From SG8-40 sp035528435 (lineage in GTDB: Bacteria > Pseudomonadota > Gammaproteobacteria > Burkholderiales > Eutrophovitaceae), in contig DATKYN010000141.1 in NCBI GenBank assembly GCA_035528435.1, positions 13,933 to 77,932 of the forward strand: a DNA stretch of 64,000 nt, given 5' to 3'. Positions 51,768 to 61,171 of the stretch are shown piece after piece. The position numbers were made by a program, and so were the translations under genes. The stretch's first letter is position 1. Each line of letters opens with the position of its first letter. The notes under the pieces were generated by a model, which saw only the letters and a list, made by a program, of their open reading frames with translations, searched no databases and was not told where the DNA came from.

Positions 51768-52838
51768 ATGACCGGTAACGATTATTTTTCGAAAACATAC
51801 GCGATCGCCCGCTCGCGCTTCATTGCCTCGGCCTGCGCTGCCGGCGCGACAATGGACGAGGTGAGCCTCGATGCAATGGGTCCGGCGGGTACGCCTCTGG
51901 CGATAGAAATTGCGTGGTTCGGAGCAGAGCGCCCGTCGCGCGTTGTCATTCATTCGTCCGGCATACACGGCGTCGAAGGATTTGCCGGCTCTGCCGTTCA
52001 GCTTGCCTTGCTCGACTCACCGCTCGACATCCCGCAGGACGCCGCTCTGATCATGGTTCACTGTCTCAACCCTTACGGGATGGCGTGGCTGCGACGGGTC
52101 AATGAACACAATGTCGACCTGAACCGAAATTTTATTCTGGATGTCGAAGAAAGGTCCGGTGTCGCCGATACCTACCGCGCACTCAATAGCCTGCTCAACC
52201 CGGCACGGCTGCCGGCGGGACCGGATCTGTTTTATCCGCGAGCAATTCGTTGCATCCTGAAATACGGTATGCCGGCGTTGCGGCAGGGTGTAGCGGAAGG
52301 GCAGTACGAATATCCCGAGGGCCTGTTCTACGGCGGTACGGAGTTCGAGCAAGGCCCGCTGCTCTATCTCGGATGGCTTAGTCTTCGACTCAGGTCCGTA
52401 AGCCGCGTGATTGCAGTTGACGTGCATACCGGTCTTGGAAAGTGGGGTGAAGAAGCGCTCTATCTTCGATCTGGTCGCGATCAGCCGGATGAAGCCACAA
52501 GGCTTGGCGCCGAATTGGGCAGGACGCTTGTTACCGATGCCGTGGCGCATGGCGCCTACGAAATACGCGGAATGCTCTCGGATGTTTTCGGGATGCTCGA
52601 ACCCGCGCCGGACTGGTCGTTCATTCTGCAGGAGTTCGGCACGTATCCCGGTCTGCGGGTGATCAATGCGCTGCGCCAGGAAAATTATTGGCATCATCAT
52701 GGCAACGTTGGCCCCGAGCACTCGAGCAAACAGAATCTCAAGCGCATGCTTGCACCGGAAAATGGAGCGTGGCGGACGTCCGTTGTCGACCGTGGTGTGT
52801 CGCTGTGCAGGAGCGTAATGGATCATGTGTTCGCCTGA
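51768..52838 (+). CDS. DUF2817 protein (M14 carboxypeptidase-like)
   Basis: A 356-residue protein of the DUF2817 family, which belongs to the M14 zinc-carboxypeptidase fold. Putative metal residues are visible in HSSGIHGVEGFAGSAVQ (His..Glu) and a later His in AVDVHTGLG; NPYGMAWLRRVNEHNVDLNRNF is the family landmark. No signal peptide is seen, so it is probably cytoplasmic. ATG 51768 is preceded by only a weak ribosome-binding site. Substrate unknown. Confidence 0.85.
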   Translation: MTGNDYFSKTYAIARSRFIASACAAGATMDEVSLDAMGPAGTPLAIEIAWFGAERPSRVVIHSSGIHGVEGFAGSAVQLALLDSPLDIPQDAALIMVHCLNPYGMAWLRRVNEHNVDLNRNFILDVEERSGVADTYRALNSLLNPARLPAGPDLFYPRAIRCILKYGMPALRQGVAEGQYEYPEGLFYGGTEFEQGPLLYLGWLSLRLRSVSRVIAVDVHTGLGKWGEEALYLRSGRDQPDEATRLGAELGRTLVTDAVAHGAYEIRGMLSDVFGMLEPAPDWSFILQEFGTYPGLRVINALRQENYWHHHGNVGPEHSSKQNLKRMLAPENGAWRTSVVDRGVSLCRSVMDHVFA

Positions 52839-52981
52839 GTGGGCCCGTCGGTAAACGCCTTTGCTGGTTTCCTTTTGTGCGTTATCTGGACTATCGTTAC
52901 GCAACGTAGCGATTGACGGCGCACCGTATTCTCGACGCCGACGACCCTACCGGAGTGATTTTTCAACCGGGAGTAACCGCA

Positions 52982-54019
52982 ATGCCGAAAAGAATCGTAA
53001 TTTGTGCCGACGGGACCTGGAACCGGCCCGAAGAAGATTTGAGCAAGGATTTTCCAACCAACGTGCTGCGCCTGGCACGAGCGGTCAAACCGCTTGGCAG
53101 CCGCCAGCATCCCCAGCAAGTGTTTTACGACTGGGGCGTTGGTTCCTATCATGACCAAGTGATGGGCGGAGCAACCGGTAAGGGATTGCACAAGAACATT
53201 GTCGACGACTATCGCTACATCGTGCAGAACTATGCACCGGGCGATGAAATCTTCCTGTTTGGTTTCAGTCGTGGCGCCTACACGGTTCGCTGTCTGTGTG
53301 GCCTGATCAACAATTGCGGCATTCTCAAGCGCCCGGACGCGCCCCTGATCCAGGCGGCGTTCGACCACTATAAGAATCCGGGTGCGGCTTATGCACCAAA
53401 TGGTAGTCGGTCTATCCGGTTTCGCGACGCCCACTCGCATCCGTCGCGCGAGGTGAAATTTGTCGGCGTCTGGGACACCGTCGGCGCAATGGGCATCCCG
53501 TTTTCCTTTCTTGGGCTGTTTGACGACAAGGACGAGTTCTACGACACCAAAATCGGATCAAATGTGCGCATTGCCCGTCATGCTATGGCGGTCGATGAAC
53601 TACGAGCGGATTTCGAGCCGACAGTGTGGTTGCCTCGTGACAAGCTCGATCTGAAACAGGTCTGGTTTGTCGGCGCGCACAGCGACGTTGGCGGTAGTTA
53701 CCCGCCCGACCCGGGCGGCTGGCTGCTCTCCGACATTGCTCTTGACTGGATGATGCGCGAGGCGAACAAAGCAGGGTTGACGCTGGAGCCGCATTTGAAA
53801 GGCCGCCTTAAACCGAAAGCAACTGCGAGCTTGCACGAGTCGCGCCGCAGCTATTACCGCATCAAGAAGAAAGTCTTCCGCCCCATTGATCACGGCAAGG
53901 ACAAGATACTGATTCATCAGTCGGTGAAACAACGCTGGGACCGTGACAAGACCTACCGGCCGCAAAACCTGGTGGATTACGTGCGGGTAAAGGGCTGGCC
54001 GTCCACACTTGTCACCTGA
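52982..54019 (+). CDS. DUF2235 domain alpha/beta hydrolase
   Basis: A 345-residue protein beginning MPKRIVICADGTWNRPEED, the DUF2235 signature. The nucleophile elbow GFSRG (residues 94-98, Ser96) and AHSDVGGSYPP are present. Some DUF2235 proteins are type VI secretion lipase effectors (Tle1), but no VgrG, immunity or adaptor gene lies beside it, and it has no signal peptide, so that role is not supported here. ATG 52982 has GGGAG upstream; the frame continues upstream to 52913 without support. Confidence 0.87.
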   Translation: MPKRIVICADGTWNRPEEDLSKDFPTNVLRLARAVKPLGSRQHPQQVFYDWGVGSYHDQVMGGATGKGLHKNIVDDYRYIVQNYAPGDEIFLFGFSRGAYTVRCLCGLINNCGILKRPDAPLIQAAFDHYKNPGAAYAPNGSRSIRFRDAHSHPSREVKFVGVWDTVGAMGIPFSFLGLFDDKDEFYDTKIGSNVRIARHAMAVDELRADFEPTVWLPRDKLDLKQVWFVGAHSDVGGSYPPDPGGWLLSDIALDWMMREANKAGLTLEPHLKGRLKPKATASLHESRRSYYRIKKKVFRPIDHGKDKILIHQSVKQRWDRDKTYRPQNLVDYVRVKGWPSTLVT

Positions 54020-54093
54020 CTCGCCGGGAGCAGATCAAACAAGCCGGGCTGCGACAGACGCTACGATCGAAATATGCTTTCACGGGACACTCG

Positions 54094-54894
54094 ATGCCAG
54101 ATTTCAATGCAGTGAAGCATCAACAAAAAGAAACGTGGGCGACCGGGGACTTCGCAGTCATCGGCTGGAATACGGTGTTTCCGGGAGAGCTGTTGTGTGA
54201 AGCGGTCGACCTTCGGGCCGGTCACAAGGTACTCGATGTTGCTACGGGCTCCGGTAACGTCGCGTTATCGGCAGCGCGTAGAAACTGCGAAGCCGTTGGT
54301 ATCGATTATGTTCCGGAATTGATTGAACGTGCGCGCGCACGTGCCGGAGCTGAAGGACTGCCGGCGCGCTTTGAAGTGGCCGATTGCGAAGAGATTCCGT
54401 TTCCGGACAGATCGTTCGACCGCGTCCTCTCACTGTACGGATCGATGTTTGCACCCGATCAGCAGATGGCGGCAAACGAACTGATTCGGGTCTGCCGGCC
54501 CGGTGGCAGGATTGGCATGGGTAACTGGACGCCAGACGGGTTCTGGGGACAGACGTTTGCTCTTGTTGGCCGCTATCGGCCACCCGCCAAAGGCGTTCGT
54601 CCCCCGCCGGAATGGGGCACCGGGAAACGGCTTGCAGAGTTGTTCGATATACCCGTTTCGGGCTTGAAGATCACCAGGCGAAGCGCGCTGTTTCGCTATC
54701 GTGACAACCGGCACTGGATCGAAGTATTCAGTACCTGGTTCGGCCCGATCATGCGGGTGCTGGAGGCACTCGATGAGAACGGCAGGGGAGAATTCCTGCT
54801 GGAGCTGGACGAGATTCTCAGCCGATTCAACCGTTCGGGTGATGAGACCCTGATGGTTAGCGCAGACTATCTGGAAGTGGTGATCGACCTATAA
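54094..54894 (+). CDS. SAM-dependent methyltransferase (UbiE/class I type)
   Basis: A 266-residue class I methyltransferase with motif I VLDVATGSGNVALSA, the acidic VGIDYVPELIERA and the FPDRSFDRVLSLYGSMFAPD segment. It lies downstream of the DUF2235 gene with a 74-nt gap. The substrate cannot be deduced. Confidence 0.88.
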   Translation: MPDFNAVKHQQKETWATGDFAVIGWNTVFPGELLCEAVDLRAGHKVLDVATGSGNVALSAARRNCEAVGIDYVPELIERARARAGAEGLPARFEVADCEEIPFPDRSFDRVLSLYGSMFAPDQQMAANELIRVCRPGGRIGMGNWTPDGFWGQTFALVGRYRPPAKGVRPPPEWGTGKRLAELFDIPVSGLKITRRSALFRYRDNRHWIEVFSTWFGPIMRVLEALDENGRGEFLLELDEILSRFNRSGDETLMVSADYLEVVIDL

Positions 54895-55079
54895 TTCGCC
54901 AGTCGCACAAGCCCGATGAGTCAGGCGCTGCGGCGTGAATCCCCGGCGAGCGTGCTGGACGTTTCGCGTCTGTTTTGCGCACAGCCGCCGCCATCCATAT
55001 TTGCTGTCATGAGACGTTTGCGGAGATTGGGTGTGGAGCAGAAGACCATTGCCGGTGACTCTCGGTTGATTGTGCCATT

Positions 55080-55958
55080 GTGCGAAAACTGATCGTTTCG
55101 ATTGATCGTTTTCTGTCGCAACTGCCCCGTGCGCAGCTGCTGATCGTTTGCCTGTTGACTGTCGCCGTGACCGCGGCGCTGGATTACCTTTCAGGGTACG
55201 AGGTATCGTTTTCCCTGTTTTACCTCGCACCGGTGACAATGGCGGCCTGGTATCTGGGCAAGCGACCGGGCATCATGGTGGCGGCGTTGTCCTGCCTTAG
55301 CTGGGTTGCTGCCGACGTTACAGCGGGAAACCATTACAGTTCCTGGACAGTACCGATATGGAATGCGCTGATACGGTTTGGATTCTTCCTGACAAACGGC
55401 ATTCTGGTTGTGATGCTCCGGCAGGCATTGATCGATCAGCAGCAACGCGCGAGCACCGATGCCCTGACGGGTGTTTTCAGTCGCCGCGCATTTCACGATC
55501 GTTTGCAACACGATCTGCAAATTGCGCGACGCAATCGCGCGCAGATCACATTGGCGCTGCTTGATCTGGATAACTTCAAGTCCCTGAATGATACGTACGG
55601 TCATGCCAAGGGCGACCAGGCGCTCACGCGTGTGGCCCGGGCGCTCAGGAACGCGACGCGCGCAATGGATACGGTAGCGAGGCTCGGCGGTGACGAGTTC
55701 GTGCTCGTTCTTCCCGAAACGGATCAATCAGGTGCCCAGGAGGTTGTATCCAAGCTACGCCTTGAACTGCGTACCACGCTTGAAGATGTGGCGCCAGGCG
55801 TGACCTGCAGTATTGGTGTGCTGACGTTTCTGAACGCGCCCGACAGCGCTGACGAGGCCGTTGGTGCTGCCGATGCGCTCATGTATCAGGCGAAGCGAAG
55901 AGGCAGAAACACGGTCACCTATGGCACTGAACCCGGCAGCCTCCCTGCAAACAGATGA
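55080..55958 (+). CDS. Membrane diguanylate cyclase (GGDEF)
   Basis: A 292-residue protein. The first 120 residues contain about four hydrophobic helices (a MASE-like membrane sensor). The catalytic GGDEF domain follows, starting DALTGVFSRRAF, with the intact GGDEF motif at residues 203-207 and an apparently complete active site, so synthesis of cyclic di-GMP is expected. There is no obvious RxxD inhibitory motif immediately upstream of GGDEF. GTG start at 55080. The preceding 185 bases hold no gene that I can see. Confidence 0.9.
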   Translation: MRKLIVSIDRFLSQLPRAQLLIVCLLTVAVTAALDYLSGYEVSFSLFYLAPVTMAAWYLGKRPGIMVAALSCLSWVAADVTAGNHYSSWTVPIWNALIRFGFFLTNGILVVMLRQALIDQQQRASTDALTGVFSRRAFHDRLQHDLQIARRNRAQITLALLDLDNFKSLNDTYGHAKGDQALTRVARALRNATRAMDTVARLGGDEFVLVLPETDQSGAQEVVSKLRLELRTTLEDVAPGVTCSIGVLTFLNAPDSADEAVGAADALMYQAKRRGRNTVTYGTEPGSLPANR

Positions 55959-56104
55959 AGTCCGAAGCAAATTGCAAAGCCATCCTAATGTCGCTGTGGG
56001 GTTGCGTGGGCTCTAGCTGGTAGCTTCAAAGGCCGTTTCGGCATCTGCGTACGCGCTGTAAACGTAGAAACAACAAGGTAATGATCTTGTGTGGAGGCCT
56101 GGCG

Positions 56105-57277
56105 ATGACTTCGATCCGGCAACGGTTTTGCTCGTGCGTACCAATTTCGCTAATAGCGATTTTTCTCGGAAGCTGTGATCAGGCGTCGAATGGGCCGCAC
56201 GCGCTAGCGGTTGAACCAGCCGCTTTAATATCGCCGCAGACTTCTTCGGAGTGGCCGAACACCGACTTCTCGCGGCGCACTGTCGAGCTGGATGAGATCC
56301 AGTCCGGCGGGCCACCGAAGGACGGCATCCCGGCGATCGACGCACCGCAATTCGTCTCAACGGGCGCTGCACGTGCCTGGCTCAACGACGATGAACCGGT
56401 AATTGTGATCCGAATCGATCGTGACGCACGTGCTTACCCTCTGCAAATTCTGATGTTTCACGAGATCGTCAACGATGAGATCGGTGGCCTGCCGGTGGCC
56501 ATTACATTCTGCCCGCTGTGCAACGCCTCGATGGTGTTCGAGCGCGAAGTGGACGGAGTGATGCTTGAATTCGGTACGACAGGGCGTTTGAGACGAAGTG
56601 ATCTGGTGATGTATGACCGGCAAACCGAGAGCTGGTGGCAGCAGTTCACCGGCAAGGGGATCATCGGACACTACGCGGGGACCGAACTGACCGAAGTCAG
56701 CTCGCAAATCACGGGGTTCGGTGATTTCCGCACGACCTACCCGGCGGGACGGGTGTTGTCGCGTGCCACCGGATACAGCCGTCCCTATGGCCGTAATCCG
56801 TATCGTGGTTACGACAATATCGCACAAACACCTTTCCTTCTGGACGATCCGGCTGATCCGCGTTTACCACCGATGGAGCGCGTGCTCGGCATCTCTGTTG
56901 GCGACCAGCATCGGGTTCATCCGTTTGCCGGACTCGAGCAGCATCCGGTGATTAATAGTGAATTTGCCGGTGTGCCCTATGTTGTGTTCAGCCGGGACGG
57001 ACTGCGTTCAGCGCTCGACGCCGAGCAGATTTCCGAATCGCGTATGGTGGCGGCCGCGGTTGCCTTCCGGCGCAGTGGCGAGAGCGGGGTATATACTTTC
57101 GTCTTGCAGGACGGTCGGATTTTTGACGAGCAAACGGGTTCGGAATGGAATTTGTTCGGACAGTCAATCGCCGGTTTGCGAAGCGGCGAACAGCTGGTAC
57201 CCATAGCAGGTGGAGTCCATTTTGCGTTTGCCTGGCTTGCATTCAAACCGGATACGGAAATCTATCGGCTACGGTAG
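56105..57277 (+). CDS. DUF3179 lipoprotein
   Basis: A 390-residue protein of the DUF3179 family. From ATG 56105 the N-terminus is a lipoprotein signal with lipobox-like FLGSC. Conserved segments include YPLQILMFHEIVNDEIGGLPVAITFCPLCNASMVFER with a Cys pair (CPLC), GTTGRLRRSDLVMYDRQTESWWQQ and the C-terminal GGVHFAFAWLAFKP. ATG 56081 is an alternative; GGAGG before 56105 favours the shorter form. The function of the family is unknown. Confidence 0.85.
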   Translation: MTSIRQRFCSCVPISLIAIFLGSCDQASNGPHALAVEPAALISPQTSSEWPNTDFSRRTVELDEIQSGGPPKDGIPAIDAPQFVSTGAARAWLNDDEPVIVIRIDRDARAYPLQILMFHEIVNDEIGGLPVAITFCPLCNASMVFEREVDGVMLEFGTTGRLRRSDLVMYDRQTESWWQQFTGKGIIGHYAGTELTEVSSQITGFGDFRTTYPAGRVLSRATGYSRPYGRNPYRGYDNIAQTPFLLDDPADPRLPPMERVLGISVGDQHRVHPFAGLEQHPVINSEFAGVPYVVFSRDGLRSALDAEQISESRMVAAAVAFRRSGESGVYTFVLQDGRIFDEQTGSEWNLFGQSIAGLRSGEQLVPIAGGVHFAFAWLAFKPDTEIYRLR

Positions 57278-57346
57278 CCCGGGCCGTTTCACATCATTGG
57301 CTTGTGCGGTGAGGATTCAGCCTGGAACCGCAGGAAAAAAATAACG

Positions 57347-58228
57347 ATGCTCAGGCAGGTTCAAGCCGGTGTCCTTGACGTCGGATATTTTGACCACGGG
57401 CCGGCTGAAGGTGAGGCCGTCGTCTTGTTGCACGGCTTTCCCTACGACGTGCATGCCTATGACAATGTGGTACCGCGGCTGGTGTCACAGGGTTTTCGTG
57501 TTCTGACGCCATATTTGCGGGGTTACGGCCCGACGCGCTTCCTGTCCGGGGCCACACCGCGTTCGGGACAGCAAGCCTGTCTTGCGCAGGACGTCATCGC
57601 TTTCATGGACGCTTTGCAGATTCCGCATGCAGTGCTGGCCGGTTATGACTGGGGCGGACGTGCAGCCTGCATCGTGGCAGCGCTTTGGCCACAGCGAGTG
57701 CGTGGGCTGATTTCGGCTTGTGGTTACAACATACAGGACATCGCCGCCGCCGCCGTACCTCAGGAACCGGAAGTCGAATTGAAGCTGTGGTATCAGTACT
57801 ATTTTCATGGCGAGCGTGGCCGGCTGGGGTTGCAACAGCACCGGTCTCGGTTTTGCCATTTGCTTTGGCAACTTTGGTCACCGACCTGGCGTTTTGACGA
57901 ATCAACCTATCAGCGCACAGCCGCCGCATTTGATAACCCTGATTTTGTCGAGGTGGTCATTCATTCATACCGGCACCGCTACGGGCTGGTGCAAGGTGAT
58001 CCCGCCGTCGAGGATATTGAACGACGCCTGATCGGGCAGCCAACCATATCCGTACCGACAGTGGTGTTGCACGGCGATGCCGACGGCGTGATTGCGGCGA
58101 CGGTTTCCGAGGATCACGACCAGTATTTTTCAGGCCCGTATGAACGGCAGATCATCGCCGGTGCGGGACACAATCTGCCGCAGGAAACACCGCGCGAGTT
58201 CGCATCAGCGGTACTATCCATTGCTTGA
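57347..58228 (+). CDS. Alpha/beta hydrolase, epoxide-hydrolase-like
   Basis: A 293-residue alpha/beta hydrolase. The oxyanion motif is HGFPYD and the nucleophile elbow reads GYDWGG with Asp101 as nucleophile, which places it with epoxide hydrolases and haloalkane dehalogenases rather than serine esterases. The catalytic His is in GAGHNLPQE near the C-terminus. ATG 57347 gives MLRQVQAGVLDVGYFDHGP; the frame is open further upstream. Substrate unknown. Confidence 0.86.
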   Translation: MLRQVQAGVLDVGYFDHGPAEGEAVVLLHGFPYDVHAYDNVVPRLVSQGFRVLTPYLRGYGPTRFLSGATPRSGQQACLAQDVIAFMDALQIPHAVLAGYDWGGRAACIVAALWPQRVRGLISACGYNIQDIAAAAVPQEPEVELKLWYQYYFHGERGRLGLQQHRSRFCHLLWQLWSPTWRFDESTYQRTAAAFDNPDFVEVVIHSYRHRYGLVQGDPAVEDIERRLIGQPTISVPTVVLHGDADGVIAATVSEDHDQYFSGPYERQIIAGAGHNLPQETPREFASAVLSIA

Positions 58229-58365
58229 CATTCGAAACCCGGAGCACAAGTACATCATTGCCAGGCTGGTGATGTCCTGTGACCCATGTGCGCGAATTAT
58301 TTAATAATCCGGACGGCCCGTAACGCGCTGACGGGGCCTTATTCGCGAATCTGGTACGAGAAGAC

Positions 58366-59301
58366 ATGACGCGGTTCAAACTCCACCCAACGGCTGTATT
58401 CGACAATAGTCCCAAACAGTACAAGCACATCCAGGCGCTGCCTCTGGCGGCGGCGATGGGCGCCGAGATACGCGGTGCGCAGATCAGTCGCTTGAGCGAC
58501 GCGCAATTTTCGGAAATCCGCGATGCGTTATTCCGGCACAAGATGATCTTTTTGCGGGCTCAGGATATGGATCACGCAGATCAGGAGCGCTTCACTTTGC
58601 AATTCGGCGACTTTGGCGTCGACGCTTATACCGCGGGCGTCGAAGGCCATCGCAACGTGCAGCCGGTGATCAAGGAAGCTGACACCCGGATCAAGATGAT
58701 ATTCGGCAGTGGCTGGCATACCGATTCGCCCTTCATGGAAACACCTCCTGCCATCAGTATGCTGTTCGGTGCCGATATTCCGGCTTACGGCGGCGACACG
58801 ATCTGGTGCAACACCGTGCTGGCTTACAACTGTCTGAGTGACACGATGAAGAAAGTGATCGCGCCACTCAAGGTACACATGACGGCGGCTGACGTTGTTG
58901 CCAATCTGCAGGAAGAAAATAGCGCCAGGCAAGCAGAGGGTGAAGAAAGAGAAGGCAAGGGTTTCGGAAATATGAAGCTGAACGTTAATACCCAGAAGAT
59001 GGTGGCCGGCTGGTTCCATCCGGTTGTGCGTACCCATCCCGAAACCGGCGAGAAAGCGCTTTACGTGGATCACACCTATTCCCGCGGTATCGAAGGCATG
59101 GCTCCGGCCGAAGCGGACGCAATGCTGGGCTTTCTTAAAGAGCATGCCGCGCAACCGGCGTTCAGCTGTCGCCTGCGGTGGGAGCGCGGGACCCTGGCGG
59201 TGTGGGATAACCGTATGTGCATCCATCAGGCGTTCAACGACTATGACGGTTTCCGCAGGGAGATGTATCGCACAACCGTCAATGGTGAAGTGCCGCGATA
59301 A
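58366..59301 (+). CDS. TauD/TfdA-family 2-oxoglutarate dioxygenase
   Basis: A 311-residue Fe(II)/2-oxoglutarate-dependent dioxygenase. The iron ligands HTD (His118, Asp120) and His287 (NRMCIHQA) are present, and the C-terminal RTTVNGEV holds the 2-oxoglutarate-binding arginine region. Family members cleave taurine, alkylsulfates, 2,4-D and others; sequence alone does not tell the substrate. It is longer by an insert around 175-205 that is rich in Glu and Lys. Confidence 0.9.
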   Translation: MTRFKLHPTAVFDNSPKQYKHIQALPLAAAMGAEIRGAQISRLSDAQFSEIRDALFRHKMIFLRAQDMDHADQERFTLQFGDFGVDAYTAGVEGHRNVQPVIKEADTRIKMIFGSGWHTDSPFMETPPAISMLFGADIPAYGGDTIWCNTVLAYNCLSDTMKKVIAPLKVHMTAADVVANLQEENSARQAEGEEREGKGFGNMKLNVNTQKMVAGWFHPVVRTHPETGEKALYVDHTYSRGIEGMAPAEADAMLGFLKEHAAQPAFSCRLRWERGTLAVWDNRMCIHQAFNDYDGFRREMYRTTVNGEVPR

Positions 59302-59343
59302 ACCCGGGTTTGAGAAAGACACGGTGAACGAAGGCAGGCTTTG

Positions 59344-60246
59344 ATGATAGATAGGATCTATAACTGGTTCAGTATCCCGTGGTTCACACTGGGCGACACG
59401 CCGGTATCTGCCGGCCGTTTGTTTGGTCTGGTCATCATCATTGTGCTGGTCTGGTGGTTTGCCGCGGCTCTGGAGAAAGGCATCCGCCGTATCGGACTGC
59501 GTGGAGACGGCCGCAAACAGAGCACGGCTACGGTGTATGCATGGGCGAGAGTGCTCAGGTACGTCGTGTGGATAGTCGGCACGCTGATTGGCCTGAATTA
59601 CATCGGATTCAGTCTTGCCAGTCTTGCGCTTTTCGGCGGCGCAGTCGGTGTCGGTATTGGTTTCGGTCTCCAGAACATTGTCGCAAATTTCGTCTCCGGC
59701 ATTGTCATTCTGATGGAAGGCACACTCAAAGTCGGAGATTTTGTCGATCTTCAGTCGGGAGTTCGTGGTCACGTACGCGAGATTGGATTGCGCTTTACAC
59801 GGGTAACCACGAACGACGATGTTGATGTCATTGTTCCGAACTCGGAATTTGTCAATGGACGGGTAACCAACTGGACATACCACAGCCGCGTCCACAGATT
59901 ACGCATTCCGTTTGGTGTGGCTTACGGGTCTGACAAGGACTGTGTCAAAGCGGCGGTACTTCGCGCCGCCCGCCGTGTTGAAGGCACTGTGCTTGATCCC
60001 GGCCGCGAACCAGACGTGTGGCTGGTCGGTTTCGGTAACAGTAGCCTCGAATTTGAACTGGTGGTGTGGGTCGGTGCCGATTTGGTCGCCAGTCCGAGCA
60101 GAACAGAGGCGGCCTATCTCTGGGCAATCGAGGACGAGTTCCGGGCCGATCACATTGAGATCCCGTTCCCGCAGCGTGATCTGCACGTGCGTACGGGCCG
60201 CCTTGATGTTCGGGTCGAAAGCGCGGATGCCGCCACACCGAAATAA
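59344..60246 (+). CDS. MscS-family mechanosensitive channel
   Basis: A 300-residue protein with three N-terminal helices, the third being the glycine-rich pore helix GGAVGVGIGFGLQNIVANFVSG, followed by the cytoplasmic beta and alpha/beta domains (DFVDLQSGVRGHVREIGLRFTRV, VPNSEFVNGRVTNWT). ATG 59344 is used; a TTG lies one codon earlier. It opens under hypo-osmotic shock in the family. Confidence 0.92.
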   Translation: MIDRIYNWFSIPWFTLGDTPVSAGRLFGLVIIIVLVWWFAAALEKGIRRIGLRGDGRKQSTATVYAWARVLRYVVWIVGTLIGLNYIGFSLASLALFGGAVGVGIGFGLQNIVANFVSGIVILMEGTLKVGDFVDLQSGVRGHVREIGLRFTRVTTNDDVDVIVPNSEFVNGRVTNWTYHSRVHRLRIPFGVAYGSDKDCVKAAVLRAARRVEGTVLDPGREPDVWLVGFGNSSLEFELVVWVGADLVASPSRTEAAYLWAIEDEFRADHIEIPFPQRDLHVRTGRLDVRVESADAATPK

Positions 60247-60372
60247 CTTCGGTCGGGGGTAATTGCCTGCCTGCGCGGGCGATGAAACGTAGAATGCCGG
60301 CAGTTTGGAACGCCCTTGATGGTCGGGGACAGAAGCCGGCGGAGGCATGTCAGTCAAGCAGAGGAAAGCAAC

Positions 60373-60642
60373 ATGACAAATGCAGACGTACACGAGGAGT
60401 TGTTACGGCTCCGCAAGCAGGTAGCCGAACTGGCGGCGGCCCGACGAAAGCATAAGGCCGCTACAAAAGAAGAGGAGGAAGACCCTGCAATGGGTGCGGG
60501 GCAGGAGCAGGCCGAGCAAACCATCAGGGAACAGATCGAGGACCTCGCAAAGCTGTTACAGGAAGAGGTTCGCGATATGCCGGCCCTGCCTACGCTTGGG
60601 GTTTTCATGCTCGGCGTTCTTGTCGGGCGTTACTTACGCTAG
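60373..60642 (+). CDS. Small coiled-coil membrane-anchor protein (DUF883/YqjD-like)
   Basis: An 89-residue protein with an acidic/basic coiled coil (residues 1-70) and a single C-terminal hydrophobic segment ending GRYLR (LGVFMLGVLVGRYLR). This is the layout of the E. coli ElaB/YqjD family (DUF883), stationary-phase inner-membrane anchors that bind ribosomes. Family assignment rests on layout, not on close identity. It is followed closely by a YqjE-like gene, as in E. coli yqjD-yqjE. Confidence 0.7.
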   Translation: MTNADVHEELLRLRKQVAELAAARRKHKAATKEEEEDPAMGAGQEQAEQTIREQIEDLAKLLQEEVRDMPALPTLGVFMLGVLVGRYLR

Positions 60643-60652
60643 GGGGGGCGCA

Positions 60653-61171
60653 ATGGAAGAAACGTTGCTGAAACTACGCATTCTCGCCAGTGCGGAGATG
60701 AATCTCGCGCGGGTGAAGTCCAGGCGCCTGGTGAATCGCGCAATTTTCTTTGCCATCGCGGCAGGTCTTTTCTTGCTTGCGGTGGTGATGATAAACATCG
60801 GTGCTTATCATTGGTTAAGTGAACGCTACAGTCCCAGCGACTCGGCGTTTCTGGTCGCGGCTGGTAACGCAGTGCTTGCACTCTTGCTGGGAATTATCGG
60901 CTGGCGGGTCAAGGCCGGTCCCGAAGAAGAGATGGCGCGGGAAATCCGCGAGATGGCCCTGGAAGAATTGACAGCCGACATTGATGAGCTTCAGCAAGAG
61001 GTCAGCAAGGTCGGAAATGATGTGCAGCGAATCCGCAGCGGCTTCTCGATTCTGACCAAAGGCGGGCAGATCGGGGTTGGTTTGGCCAGCCTTGCACCGT
61101 TGATCAAGACGGTAGTTGATTCGATTAAGGAACACCGCAAGGAAAAGAAGTCCAAGGTGGACGACGCATGA
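60653..61171 (+). CDS. YqjE/phage-holin-superfamily-like membrane protein
   Basis: A 172-residue protein with two hydrophobic helices (FFAIAAGLFLLAVVMINIGAYH and FLVAAGNAVLALLLGIIGW) and a charged helical C-terminus. GGGGGG lies before ATG 60653. The longer frame from 60494 overlaps the preceding gene. It resembles YqjE (phage holin III superfamily) by layout. It overlaps the next gene by 4 nt. Confidence 0.68.
   Translation: MEETLLKLRILASAEMNLARVKSRRLVNRAIFFAIAAGLFLLAVVMINIGAYHWLSERYSPSDSAFLVAAGNAVLALLLGIIGWRVKAGPEEEMAREIREMALEELTADIDELQQEVSKVGNDVQRIRSGFSILTKGGQIGVGLASLAPLIKTVVDSIKEHRKEKKSKVDDA

Noticed and set aside
52982..54019. Type VI secretion lipase effector (Tle1)
   Set aside because: DUF2235 is shared with Tle1, but no VgrG, chaperone or immunity gene is adjacent.
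58528..59895. A 455-codon open frame on the minus strand opposite the TauD-like and MscS genes
   Set aside because: It is antisense to two well-supported genes, has no family motifs and no ribosome-binding site; GC-rich coding DNA often keeps such frames open.
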